A DNA stretch of 64,000 nt from JADKAV01 sp037045455 (GTDB taxonomy: Bacteria; Actinomycetota; Actinomycetes; S36-B12; UBA10799), in assembly GCA_037045455.1 (NCBI GenBank), contig JBAOIN010000016.1, positions 372,001 through 436,000 on the forward strand, in the 5' to 3' direction. The position numbers and the translations under genes were made by a program. The stretch's first letter is position 1, and every line of letters begins with the position of its first letter. Under the pieces are notes generated by a model. The model made no database searches, had not been told where the DNA came from, and worked only from the letters and a program-made list of their open reading frames with translations. Below, piece after piece: positions 18,668 through 28,981 of this stretch.

Positions 18668-19835
18668 TCACGCAGTCAGCACCCTTGAGATCACCAGCAG
18701 TTGCACCTCGGAGGCGCCTTCCACCACCCGCAACATCCGCAGGTGGCGCAGCACGCGCTCGATCGGCCCGGACTTCATCAGCCCCATGCCGCCGAACACC
18801 TGCAGGCAGCGATCGGCCACGGCGTAGGCCTGCTCGGTCGTGTAGTACTTGACGATCGAGGCGTCCAGCATGGGGTTCTGACCCTCGTCCACCGCCCATG
18901 CCAGGTGGTAGACCAGCCAGCGCATGGCCTCGATGTCCACCTTGCTCTTGGCCAGGGGGAAGCTCGCGCCCTGGAACGCGGCCAGCGGCTTGCCGAACGC
19001 GGTGCGGGTGGTGGCGTGCAGCGTTGCCCGGTCCAGGCAAAACTCCGCGAGCCCCAGCGCCTGCGCGCCGATGAACGCGCGACCCGGCGTTCAGGAACTC
19101 CATCGCAGCGAAGAACCCCAAGCCCACCTCGCCCACCACGTGGTCGTCGGGCACCCAGGCGTCCTCGAAGAACAGCTCGCCCGGGTGGGTGTCGGAGATG
19201 TTCCACTGCACCGGCCCGCGCCGGAACTGGTCCGCTGGCACGAGGAACGCCGTGATCCCGCCGGCTGCCCGCTTCTCGGCATCGGTGACCGCGAAGACGA
19301 CGGCGAAATCCGCGTGGCCGGCGTTGGTGATGTAGTGCTTGTGACCGTTGATCCGCCAGCCGTCGCCGTCCTTCGTCGCCCTTGTGCGGATGGCCTGGGC
19401 GTCGGACCCGGCCTCCGGTTCGGTGAGTGCGAAACAGACCGTCTTGGTCCCGGCGACGACCGGCCGGACCCACTCGTCGATCAGGTGCTCCGGAAGTTTC
19501 AGGAGCAGCGAACTCGGGCCGGCGGGATTGGGCGGTGAGATGGCAGCCATCGCCATGCGGGATCCGGAACGCGCGGCGTCCTCGACCAAGGCGGTCATGC
19601 CCAGCGTGCTCAGGCCCTGGCCGCCGACACTTTCCGGCATGTGCGCGGCGTAGAACCCGGCCTGCGCCGACAGCAGGCGTACCTCGTCCATCGTGGCGTG
19701 CACCTTGGCCGAATCCGGCGAGATGCTCTCGTACTCAGCGGCGATCCAGTCGTCGAAGGGCCGGATCTCGCGATCGACGAAGTCGGCAAATGCGGCCCGC
19801 AGCGCGGTGATCTCTTCCGGGAACGTGAAGTCCAT
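18668..19835 (-). CDS. Acyl-CoA dehydrogenase (one frame break)
   Basis: FAD-dependent acyl-CoA dehydrogenase, about 389 residues. The N-terminal helical domain begins DFTFPEEITALRAAFADF. The FAD/substrate signatures are CFALTEPEAGSDAQAIRT near 130 and KHYITNAGHADFAVVFAV near 160. The C-terminal domain has RTAFGKPLAAFQ and the QVFGGMGLMKSGPIERVLR block. One extra base in the CCC run at 19083-19085 separates the frames, and removing it gives FLNAGRAFIGAQALG. Substrate chain length is not predictable. The ATG at 19835 has CACGAT six bases upstream. Confidence 0.88.
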
Positions 19836-19901
19836 GCCGTGATCGTGGCACGGCATTCACCCCCGCTCGTGCGAAACACCTTCAGTCGAATGCTGGGCGA
19901 G

Positions 19902-20687
19902 TCAGTTCGCGGTCAACCGCATGTCACGCTGTTCGAGCGCGGAACGCACCCGCCGCAGCACGACGTCCATGGCAGCGTCCGTGCTGTGCAAGGTGCCGGT
20001 GACCGCGTGTGCGCCGCAATCGCGGGCACTGGCCGCGATCCGCTGGCTCATGACTCCCGGAGCGATCAGGAAGGGCGCCACGCACACCTCGTCAACCCCC
20101 GTTTCGCGCAGCTCCGACACCGCTTCTGTGACGGTGGGACCGGGGCCGGAGGCGAAGGCCACCGCCGAGGCCCCCCACCCGTGCGATCGCCATTGCATCG
20201 CCAGCGCCGCATGCCGGGCGCGGGCGGGCGCGAAACTCGATCCGGCGGAGGCCAGCACCACCGCGGTTTCCGGATTGGGCCGGTGGCCGGCTGCCTTCAA
20301 GACCGTGTCCATGCCACGCAGCAGGTGCGGATCGGCCCCGATCGGCGACGCCATCGTGACCCGTGCTTGCGGATAGGCCTTCTGGGTGGCCAGCGCGAAT
20401 GCCGGCACATCCTGCGTCGCGTGGTAGGCGGTGGTCAGCAGCATCGGAACGACGACCAGGTCGTGGATGTGCTTGCTGGCCAGGTAGTTGATCGCGCCGT
20501 CCAGTCGTGGCCGGTCGAGGTCCAGCGTCGCCTGGGCGACGAATGCCCCGAGCCGGTGGCCCACCCGGCGGGCCAGCAGGTCACAGGCCAGGCGGGCACG
20601 TGGGTCGGCGCTGCCATGGGACAGCAGGACGACCCCGTAGTCGGCCGGGGGCGGGGGCAGCGAGATGGTCTCCCTCGAACGGCTCAT
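19902..20687 (-). CDS. Sirohydrochlorin chelatase / CbiX-family protein
   Basis: 261-residue protein of the CbiX/SirB chelatase family with two tandem half-domains. The first has GVVLLSHGSADPRAR at about 18-32 with the metal-binding histidine, and HDLVVVPMLLTTAYHATQDVP. The second has AVVLASAGSSFAPARARH and VCVAPFLIAPG. It probably inserts ferrous iron into sirohydrochlorin to make siroheme, the cofactor of the sulfite reductase encoded upstream on the same strand. That link is inference. The ATG at 20687 has an AAGGAGAG Shine-Dalgarno. 229 bp separate it from cysH. Confidence 0.83.
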   Translation of the reverse strand: MSRSRETISLPPPPADYGVVLLSHGSADPRARLACDLLARRVGHRLGAFVAQATLDLDRPRLDGAINYLASKHIHDLVVVPMLLTTAYHATQDVPAFALATQKAYPQARVTMASPIGADPHLLRGMDTVLKAAGHRPNPETAVVLASAGSSFAPARARHAALAMQWRSHGWGASAVAFASGPGPTVTEAVSELRETGVDEVCVAPFLIAPGVMSQRIAASARDCGAHAVTGTLHSTDAAMDVVLRRVRSALEQRDMRLTAN

Positions 20688-20916
20688 GCTCTCTCCTTCG
20701 TCCACGTCCCGCACGCACGTTAGCCGCAAGTGCCGATTTCGTCGCGTTGAACGTTAAGCGATGGCTCGCCATTCACCATTCCGCGCGATGAAGGTGAATT
20801 TGCGACTTTGTGGAAGGTTTGCGTGTCCGCTTTAGGTAGTTCGCGAGTTATATTCCTTCAGAAGTGCGCAACTGAGGGGCTTCTCCGCTGGTGAAGTGCG
20901 CAATTGTGAAGGGCAG
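20688..20916. other. Intergenic gap with a direct repeat, no gene seen
   Basis: A 229-bp gap between cysH and the chelatase gene. It contains two direct copies of GAAGTGCGCAA(C/T)TG at about 20862 and 20892 and is AT-richer around GAGTTATATTCC. I see no open frame and no clear terminator. Confidence 0.4.
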
Positions 20917-21648
20917 TCACACGTGCAGCCCGCACTCCGTCTTTCCGGTCCCGGACCAGCGACCGGCTCGCGGGTCCTCACCCGGCGCCACCGCCCGCGT
21001 GCAGGGCGCGCAACCGATGGAGGCGTACCCCAGCCCGCGCAACGGGTTGAGCAGGACGTCATGGGAGTCCGCGTAGTCCTGGGTCTGCTGCTCGGTCCAT
21101 AGTGCTAGCGGGTTGATCTTGACCATCTCGCGGCGCGCGTCCACGCCCACGATGTCGATGTCGCTGCGGGTCGGGGCATCCACCCGGCGCATGCCCGTGA
21201 TCCAGGCGTCCCGGCCGGCCAGTGTCCGCTCGAGCGGCTCGACCTTGCGCATCTTGCAGCACAGGTCGGGATCCCGTTCGTGCAATCGGGGGCCAAACTG
21301 CGCGTCCTGCTCGGCGACGGTCTGCACGGGTTCGACCGTCAACAGTCGCAACGGTCGGCTGATCTCGTAGGCGTGGGCGGTGCCCAGCGTCTCCGGAAAG
21401 TGGTAGCCGGTGTCGATGAAGGCGACCTCGATGCCGGGTGCCGCCTGCGAGGCGAGGTGGACCAGCACCTCGTCGCCCATGCTGGACATGAGCACCAGGG
21501 AACTGAAGCTCTGTTGGGCCCACTGCACCGCCAGCGTTGCCTGCTCGATGTGATTGGCGCCGGCGGCGGCAGCCTCCAGCACGATGGCGGCGCCTTGCGC
21601 GGCGAGTTCTTGGGTCGTGGTGGTCGGGTTGATGCTGTCAGTACTCAC
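20917..21648 (-). CDS. cysH: Adenylyl-sulfate (APS) reductase CysH
   Basis: 243-residue thioredoxin-dependent reductase converting adenylyl sulfate to sulfite. The adenylyl-binding fold contains VLMSSMGDEVLVHL and FIDTGYHFPETL. The cysteine pairs CCKMR near residue 125 and CAPC near 209 mark the [4Fe-4S] APS-reductase type rather than the PAPS type. The C-terminal KTECGLH holds the catalytic cysteine. The GTG at 21648 shares a base with the stop of the upstream small gene and has an AAGGAGACC Shine-Dalgarno. Part of the nirA operon under the Cys-rich leader. Confidence 0.93.
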   Translation of the reverse strand: MSTDSINPTTTTQELAAQGAAIVLEAAAAGANHIEQATLAVQWAQQSFSSLVLMSSMGDEVLVHLASQAAPGIEVAFIDTGYHFPETLGTAHAYEISRPLRLLTVEPVQTVAEQDAQFGPRLHERDPDLCCKMRKVEPLERTLAGRDAWITGMRRVDAPTRSDIDIVGVDARREMVKINPLALWTEQQTQDYADSHDVLLNPLRGLGYASIGCAPCTRAVAPGEDPRAGRWSGTGKTECGLHV

Positions 21649-21773
21649 TAGGTCTCCTTGACGATGCGGACGGTGAACGTGCGAGTGCACGCCCGACATC
21701 GCCAGGTGCCGTGTCCTTCCTCCGGCCAGAGATCCTCATCGCCGCAGTAGGGGCAGTAGTGGACGACGTTCAT
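21648..21773 (-). CDS. 41-residue zinc-ribbon protein in the sulfur operon
   Basis: Small protein MNVVHYCPYCGDEDLWPEEG followed by a second half with WRCRACTRTFTV. The two CxxC knuckles (CPYC and CRAC), about 20 residues apart, form a predicted zinc or redox site. Its ATG overlaps the nirA stop (ATGA) and its stop overlaps the cysH start, so it is firmly embedded in the operon. Small proteins of this kind accompany actinobacterial sulfite reductase genes. Function is unproven, and metal or electron transfer is a guess. Confidence 0.82.
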   Translation of the reverse strand: MNVVHYCPYCGDEDLWPEEGHGTWRCRACTRTFTVRIVKET

Positions 21774-23424
21774 CGCAGCCACTGTTCCTCGGCGCGTTCC
21801 ACCCAGTCCGCGAACTCCTCGCCGGGCGTGCGGTGGGCTTCGTAGGCGTCCGAGCACGTTCTGCCACGTAGTCGGGCATCTCGTCGGCGGTCACCTTCAG
21901 CGCGCGCAGCTTGCGGCCGAAGCCGGCGTTCGGTCCCAGCCGTCCGCCGAGGTGCACCTGGAATCCCTCCACCATCTCGCCCTCGGCATCGGGCACCAAC
22001 GACCCCTTGAAACCGATGTCGGCGGTCTGGAACCGCGCGCAGGAGTTGGGGCAGCCGTTGACGTTGATGGTGAGTTCGCCGAGGTCCGGTCGCTTCTCGA
22101 GCCGCTCCACCAGGTCGGCCGTGCGGGCCTTGGTCTCGACGATCGCCAGCTTGCAGAACTCGATACCCGTGCAGGCCATGGCGCCCCGACGAAACTCGCT
22201 GGGCCGGACCTGCAGGCCCAGGCCGGCCAGTGCGATGGCAAGGCCCTCCGGGTCGGCGACGTCCAGAACCACGAGTTTCTGCTGTGCGGTCAGTCGCAGC
22301 CGGGCGGAGCCGAACTGTTCCATCGCGTCCGCAATGCCGCTCAAGACCGTCCCTGACACCCGGCCCACAGTGGGCGCCGCGCCCACGTAGAACAGCCCGT
22401 CGACCTGCTTGTGGATGCCGATATGGTCGCGGCGACCGGTAGGGGCGCCCGGCGCGGGCCCATCCAGCAGCGGCCGGCCGAGGTACTCGGTCTCGAGCAC
22501 CTTCCGGAACTTCTCCGCCCCCCAGTCGGCGACCAGGAACTTAAGCCGGGCCCGGTTGCGCAACCGGCGGTACCCGTAGTCGCGGAAGATCCCGATGACG
22601 CCCTCCCAGACGTCCGGCACGTCCGCCAACGGCACCCACGCGCCGAGCCTTTGGGCGACCATCGGGTTCGTCGAAAGCCCGCCACCGACCCAGAGGTCGA
22701 AGCCGGGCCCGTGCTCAGGGTGCTCGACGCCCACGAACGACACGTCGTTGATCTCGTGGGCGACGTCCTGGCGTGGCGACCCGGAGATCGCGGTCTTGAA
22801 CTTGCGCGGCAGGTTGGAGAAGCGGTTGTCGCCGACGTAGCGCCGGACGATCTCCTCGACCGCGGGCGTGCCGTCGATGATCTCGTCGGCGGCGATCCCG
22901 GCCACCGGAGAGCCCAGCACCACGCGCGGAGTGTCGCCGCAGGCCTCGGTCGTGGACAGGCCGACCGATTCCAGTAGCCGCCAGATCTCCGGAACGTCCT
23001 CGATCCGGATCCAGTGCAACTGGATGTTCTGCCGGTCGGTGATGTCGGCGGTGTCCCGGCCGAAGCGGGTGGAGATGTCCGCGATGGTCCGCAACTGGTC
23101 CAGCGAGAGCATGCCGCCGTCGCTGCGGACCCGCAGCATGAAGTACTCGTCGTCGAGTTCCTCGGGCGGGAGGCTGGCGGTGCGGCCGCCGTCGATGCCG
23201 GGCTTGCGCTGGGTGTACAGGCCCCACCAGCGCAGTCGGCCGCGCAGGTCATCAGCCGGGATGGAGGCGAACCCCTGCTTGGCGTAGATCGTCTCTACCC
23301 GCTCGCGCACGTTGAGGCCGTCATCGGCCTGCTTGAACACCTCGTTGGGGTTCAGCGGCTCCCGCTGACCCAGGGCCCACTGCCCGGTGTCCTTGCTGCG
23401 GGTGGGTCTGGTACTGGTCGACAT
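21770..23424 (-). CDS. nirA: Ferredoxin-dependent sulfite/nitrite reductase (one frame break)
   Basis: Siroheme and [4Fe-4S] enzyme reducing sulfite to sulfide. Next to cysH a sulfite role is far likelier than nitrite. It is about 551 residues. Ferrodoxin-like half-domains include FMLRVRSDGGMLSLDQLR. Siroheme/cluster motifs are TGIEFCKLAIVETK and NVNGCPNSCARFQ. The frame breaks near 21855. The continuation DAYEAHRTPGEEFADWVE then ends at the TGA at 21770 that overlaps the small zinc-ribbon gene. The ATG at 23424 has an AGGAGA Shine-Dalgarno. A leader ORF and competing hairpins lie upstream. Confidence 0.92.
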
Positions 23425-23458
23425 CGGATCTCCTGGTAGGGGAGATCGGCGGAACGGA

Positions 23459-23500
23459 CCTCAGACGCCCAAATCGGCCCTGAGGATGCCCAGCGCCGAT
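23459..23500 (-). promoter_or_regulatory. Two mutually exclusive hairpins between the Cys leader and nirA
   Basis: In transcript order: ATCGGC (23500-23495), CCTCAG (23485-23480), GCCGAT (23478-23473), CTGAGG (23464-23459). First pairs with third, second with fourth, so the two 6-bp stems interleave and compete. This is the layout expected of an attenuator reading the upstream leader ORF. Confidence 0.5.
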
Positions 23501-23523
23501 CGTCCACGAAATGGGGGCGGCGG

Positions 23524-23562
23524 CTAGGCGCGACAACACGAACACATGCACATGCAACGCAT
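23524..23562 (-). CDS. Cys-rich 12-residue leader peptide of the sulfur operon
   Basis: The ORF encodes MRCMCMCSCCRA and stops with TAG, about 100 bp before nirA. Five of twelve codons are TGC/TGT. In mycobacteria, poly-cysteine upstream ORFs act as cysteine-responsive attenuators of sulfur genes, and this ORF has the right position, strand and composition. I found no convincing TANNNT box immediately before its ATG and only a weak ribosome site, so its translation start mode is unresolved. Confidence 0.8.
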   Translation of the reverse strand: MRCMCMCSCCRA

Positions 23563-23733
23563 GGTGTTCGGCATGCGGTCCATCTTGCATGAGCCGGTGG
23601 CCAGGCACAAGCGCGGGGTGCGATGTGTCCTCGGTCGCCCCGCGCCCATCCAAGATTCCCGCATGCGTGTGATCGCGCAATCCGGGTAACGGAATCGCTA
23701 GGTTCTGCGAACAGGAGCACACAGGAGGCGGGA

Positions 23734-25227
23734 ATGGCACACGGACCCCTACCTGGCGCCGGCGATTCCGGCCCGGTGGTTGCGGAGAAGTACCACACCG
23801 GACGCGTCGTGCGAATGGCTGTTGTCGCGGCCCTCGGTGGCTTCCTCTTCGGCTTCGACTCTGCGGTCGTCAACGGGGCAGTCGACGCGCTCAAGGTCGA
23901 ATTCAACATCGGCGGCGCGATCGGCTTCGTGGTGGCGATCGCACTGCTCGGGTCGGCGGTCGGTGCCTGGTTCGCCGGGTCGCTGGCCAATAAGTACGGG
24001 CGACGCCGGGTGATGGACATCGCTGCGATCCTGTTCCTCATCGCCGCGATCGGGCAGGCCTTCCCCTTTGGCGTGGCCGACCTGATGTTCTGGCGCTTCA
24101 TCGGCGGCGCCGGCATCGGTATCGCAAGTGTCATCGCGCCTATGTACATCGCCGAAATCGCGCCGGCCCAACTGCGGGGCCGGCTGGGCTCGCTGCAACA
24201 GCTCGCCATTGTGCTCGGCATTTTCACAACCGCCGTCACGAACTACCTGATCCTCAACGCGGCCAGCGCGGGTGAGGCAGAGACAAGCGCGAACAATACG
24301 TGGCTGTTCGGCCTGCAAGCCTGGCAGTGGATGTTCCTGGTCATGGTGATCCCAGCGCTGCTGTACGGGGGGCTGGCGCTGACCATTCCCGAATCGCCGC
24401 GCTACCTGGTGGCGGTGGGGAAGGAAGAGGAAGCCGCCGAGGTGCTCTCGAGTGTCCTCGACGGCGATCAGCACGCGAAGGTACGTGAGATCAAGGCTTC
24501 CCTGGGAGACGACAAGCCGCGGTTCGGCGACCTCAAGGGGGCAGTGCTGGGCCTGCGGCCGATCGTATGGATCGGCATCGGATTGAGCGTGTTCCAGCAG
24601 TTCGTGGGGATCAACGTGATCTTCTACTACTCGAACAGCATCTGGGCCTCGGTCGGCTTCGACGAGTCGCAGGCATTCCTGATCACATTGATCACGAACA
24701 CCACGAACGTCGTAGTCACGCTGATCGCAATCTCGCTGGTGGACCGGATTGGGCGCAAGCCATTGCTGCTTGTCGGGTCAGCGGGTATGGCTGTGACCTT
24801 GGGAGTGATGGCCTTCTTGTTCGGCACAGCTCAGACGTGTACCGCGGCGCTCGTCGATGTGCAGGCGGGTTGTGCGGGCACAGATTCCATCGGCTCGCCC
24901 TACCTGACCGGCGCGGCTGGCCCCATGGCCGTCGTGGCAGCCAACCTGTACGTGGTGTTCTTCGGGGTCTCGTGGGGTCCGGTGGTCTGGGTGCTGCTGG
25001 GCGAGATGTTCCCGAACCGAATTCGGGCCGCGGCGCTGGCTGTGGGTGCGGCCGCGCAGTGGATCGCGAACTTCATCGTCAGCGTGGCGTTCCCCGGCAT
25101 GGCCGACATTGGTTTGGGCTTCGCCTACGGGGTCTTCACCATTATGGCGGTTCTGTCGTTGTTCTTTGTCATGAGATTCATCAAGGAAACCAAGGGCATG
25201 AGCCTGGAGGACATGCAGGAGGTGTGA
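23734..25227 (+). CDS. MFS sugar:proton symporter (sugar porter family)
   Basis: 497-residue twelve-helix transporter. Sugar porter signatures are present: GGFLFGFDSAVVNGAV in helix 1, KYGRRRVMDI after helix 2, RFIGGAGIGIASVIAPMYIAEIAP in helix 4, PESPRYLVAVGKEEEA before the central loop, QQFVGINVIFYYSN in helix 7, DRIGRKPLLLVG and WVLLGEMFPNRIRA. The substrate is probably a hexose or pentose. The loop between helices 9 and 10 holds two cysteines. The ATG at 23734 follows a strong AGGAGGCGGGA site. Single-gene unit between the sulfur operon and a family-2 dyad element. Confidence 0.9.
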   Translation: MAHGPLPGAGDSGPVVAEKYHTGRVVRMAVVAALGGFLFGFDSAVVNGAVDALKVEFNIGGAIGFVVAIALLGSAVGAWFAGSLANKYGRRRVMDIAAILFLIAAIGQAFPFGVADLMFWRFIGGAGIGIASVIAPMYIAEIAPAQLRGRLGSLQQLAIVLGIFTTAVTNYLILNAASAGEAETSANNTWLFGLQAWQWMFLVMVIPALLYGGLALTIPESPRYLVAVGKEEEAAEVLSSVLDGDQHAKVREIKASLGDDKPRFGDLKGAVLGLRPIVWIGIGLSVFQQFVGINVIFYYSNSIWASVGFDESQAFLITLITNTTNVVVTLIAISLVDRIGRKPLLLVGSAGMAVTLGVMAFLFGTAQTCTAALVDVQAGCAGTDSIGSPYLTGAAGPMAVVAANLYVVFFGVSWGPVVWVLLGEMFPNRIRAAALAVGAAAQWIANFIVSVAFPGMADIGLGFAYGVFTIMAVLSLFFVMRFIKETKGMSLEDMQEV

Positions 25228-25237
25228 CCCGGGTGGG

Positions 25238-25312
25238 TTTTGTCGCGAAGTTGCCCCTGGTGTCGCGAAGTGGTCGCGACACGCCGGGAATAGCGACGAC
25301 AACGCAACAAAA
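25238..25312. repeat. Dyad element, family 2, third copy
   Basis: It opens TTTTGTCGCGAAGTTGCC and closes GACGACAACGCAACAAAA. Two direct TGTCGCGAAG motifs on the left face inverted GTCGCGACACGCCG in the middle. Lies 11 bp after the transporter stop in a tandem gap. Confidence 0.85.
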
Positions 25313-25446
25313 CCTTGGCCGGCGGAGCTTCACGGACCCGGCCAACCACCGCTTGCCGTGATCGTCACCCAAGTGCCGCCCGCGTGACCCGCCGTCATAC
25401 CCGCATCGCCCCTAGGCTTGGGCCAGACGACTGAAAGGTGCATGGC

Positions 25447-26996
25447 ATGGCCGATGGCAGCCCGACCCCGGGGTGGTACCAGGACCCCAAAGACGCCGGA
25501 CAGGTCCGCTGGTGGGATGGCAATGGGTGGACGCATAACACCCAGCCGATGCCCGGAGCCCCGGCGGCCGAGCCGGTGGCGCCAGCCGCTTCTGCTGCGC
25601 CTGAAGTGCCGACAGCCAGCGATCCGTGGGCGGCAGCGTCCCAGCCTGAGCAGCAGTGGGGTCAGCAGCCTGCCCAGCCTGAGCAGCAGTGGGGTCAGCA
25701 GCCGGTGCAGCCCGAGCAGCAGTGGGGTCAGCAGCCTGCCCAGCCTGAGCAGCAGTGGGGTCAGCAGCCGGTGCAGCCTGAGCAGCAGTGGGGTCAGCAG
25801 CCGGTGCAGCCTGAGCAGCAGTGGGGTCAGCAGCCGGTGCAGCCTGAGCAGCAGTGGGGTCAGCAGCCGGTGCAGCCTGAGCAGCAGTGGGGCCAGCAGC
25901 CGGTGCAGCCTGAGCAGCAGTGGGGTCAGCAGCCGGTGCAGCCTGAGCAGCAGTGGGGTCAGCAGCCTGCGCAGCCTGAGCAGCAGTGGGGTCAGCAACC
26001 TGCGCAGCCTGAGCAGCAGTGGGGTCAGCAGCCGGTGCAGCCTGAGCAGCAGTGGGGTCAGCAGCCGGCGCAGCCTGAGCAGCAGTGGGGTCAGCAGCCG
26101 GTCGCACCCCGACCAGCAGTGGGGCCAGCAGCCAGTGCAGCCCGAACAGCCCGCTGCGACCTGATCAGCAACAGTGGGGCCAGCCCGGAGGCTGGCAGCA
26201 GCCCAACGCGCAGGGCTGGGGCTCGGCTGTCCCGCCGGCGGCAGTGCCCGGCGGACTCGCACCCGGCTCCCCGATGGGCCAGACCAACGTGTTCCCGACC
26301 GCGGAGACCGTGGACCCGATCACCGGCATGCCAGTCGGGAAGGGTACGGGTGACTCCGGTGGCGGAAGCAGCCCGAAGCGACTGGCGGCGTTGGTCGTCG
26401 GTGCGCTGCTCGTCGGACTGCTGATCATCTTCCTGCTGTGGATCTTCCTGTTCCGGGAATCGAGCTCCAACACCGGCGCCGGCACGAACAACGGTCAGGT
26501 CAACGTGACGGCGACGTTCTCCGGCACCGTCGACCCCGCCTGCTCCGACCTGGGGGCGGCGCTCACGGCCGACGGTCTGACCGACACGGTCGCGACTCGG
26601 CTTGAACGACGTCGCGAGTGCGAAAGACCTCGAGGAGAACCAGGCCTACTTCGACCAGTTGTCCAAGGACATCAAGCCGATCATGGACCAGTACCAGGAC
26701 GCGTGTGTGGCTGCCGTTTCAGCGGGCAATGCCCCGGAGTTCTACCGGACTTTCGTGGAGACGTTCAACTCCGCGGTGTCCGACGGTGAGGCGGTCGCCA
26801 CGACGGCGCTGGCAGCCGGTGGCCAGGTACCGGCAGCCGACGCCGACCGGCTGCGGGCCGAATCGTCGAAGTTGAGTGCCGCCGGCGCAGGCCGTCATGG
26901 CCATCACCGGCACCCCGACCCCCAGCACGTCCCCGACCGCGGCCGCCTCGCCGACCCTGTCACCGAGCCCCGCGGCCACAAGTCCCGCCCCGTAGG
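25447..26996 (+). CDS. DUF2510 membrane protein with long Gln/Pro/Trp repeat (several frame breaks)
   Basis: N-terminal DUF2510 module (about residues 7-31, PGWYQDPKDAGQVRWWDGNG), then 14 exact copies of an 11-residue repeat QPEQQWGQQP(A/V) and further degenerate copies. A Gly/Pro/Ala linker follows, one membrane helix (RLAALVVGALLVGLLIIFLL), and an outside domain of about 150 residues with two cysteines spaced apart, ending in a Ser/Thr/Pro tail. Frames must be joined near 26105, 26155, 26605 and 26885. The expected topology puts the repeats in the cytoplasm. DUF2510 is common in actinobacterial membrane proteins, but its role is unknown. The ATG at 25447 has a GAAAGG site. Confidence 0.78.
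25642..26103 (+). repeat. 14 exact in-frame 33-bp coding repeats
   Basis: Consecutive 33-bp units CAGCCTGAGCAGCAGTGGGG continuing GTCAGCAGCCGGTG, each encoding one QPEQQWGQQP(V/A) unit. Variation is almost confined to the final codon (gtg, gcc, gcg) plus two synonymous changes, which indicates recent expansion. The true copy number may differ, because such arrays collapse in assembly. Confidence 0.93.
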
Positions 26997-26998
26997 CT
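26993..26998 (+). promoter_or_regulatory. -10 box of acetoacetyl-CoA synthetase, leaderless
   Basis: TAGGCT is six bases before the GTG at 27005. It overlaps the stop codon of the preceding DUF2510 gene. Confidence 0.5.
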
Positions 26999-27004
26999 CG
27001 TGGC

Positions 27005-28977
<1,973 letters not shown>

Positions 28978-28981
<4 letters not shown>

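Noticed and set aside
25642..26103. CRISPR-like array of 33-bp repeats
   Set aside because: Units are contiguous with no spacers, stay in frame and encode an exact protein repeat downstream of a DUF2510 domain.
25330..26262. Long Leu/Arg-rich open frame opposite the repeat gene
   Set aside because: It is the antisense shadow of the 33-bp repeats. The plus frame has the domain, membrane helix and start signals.
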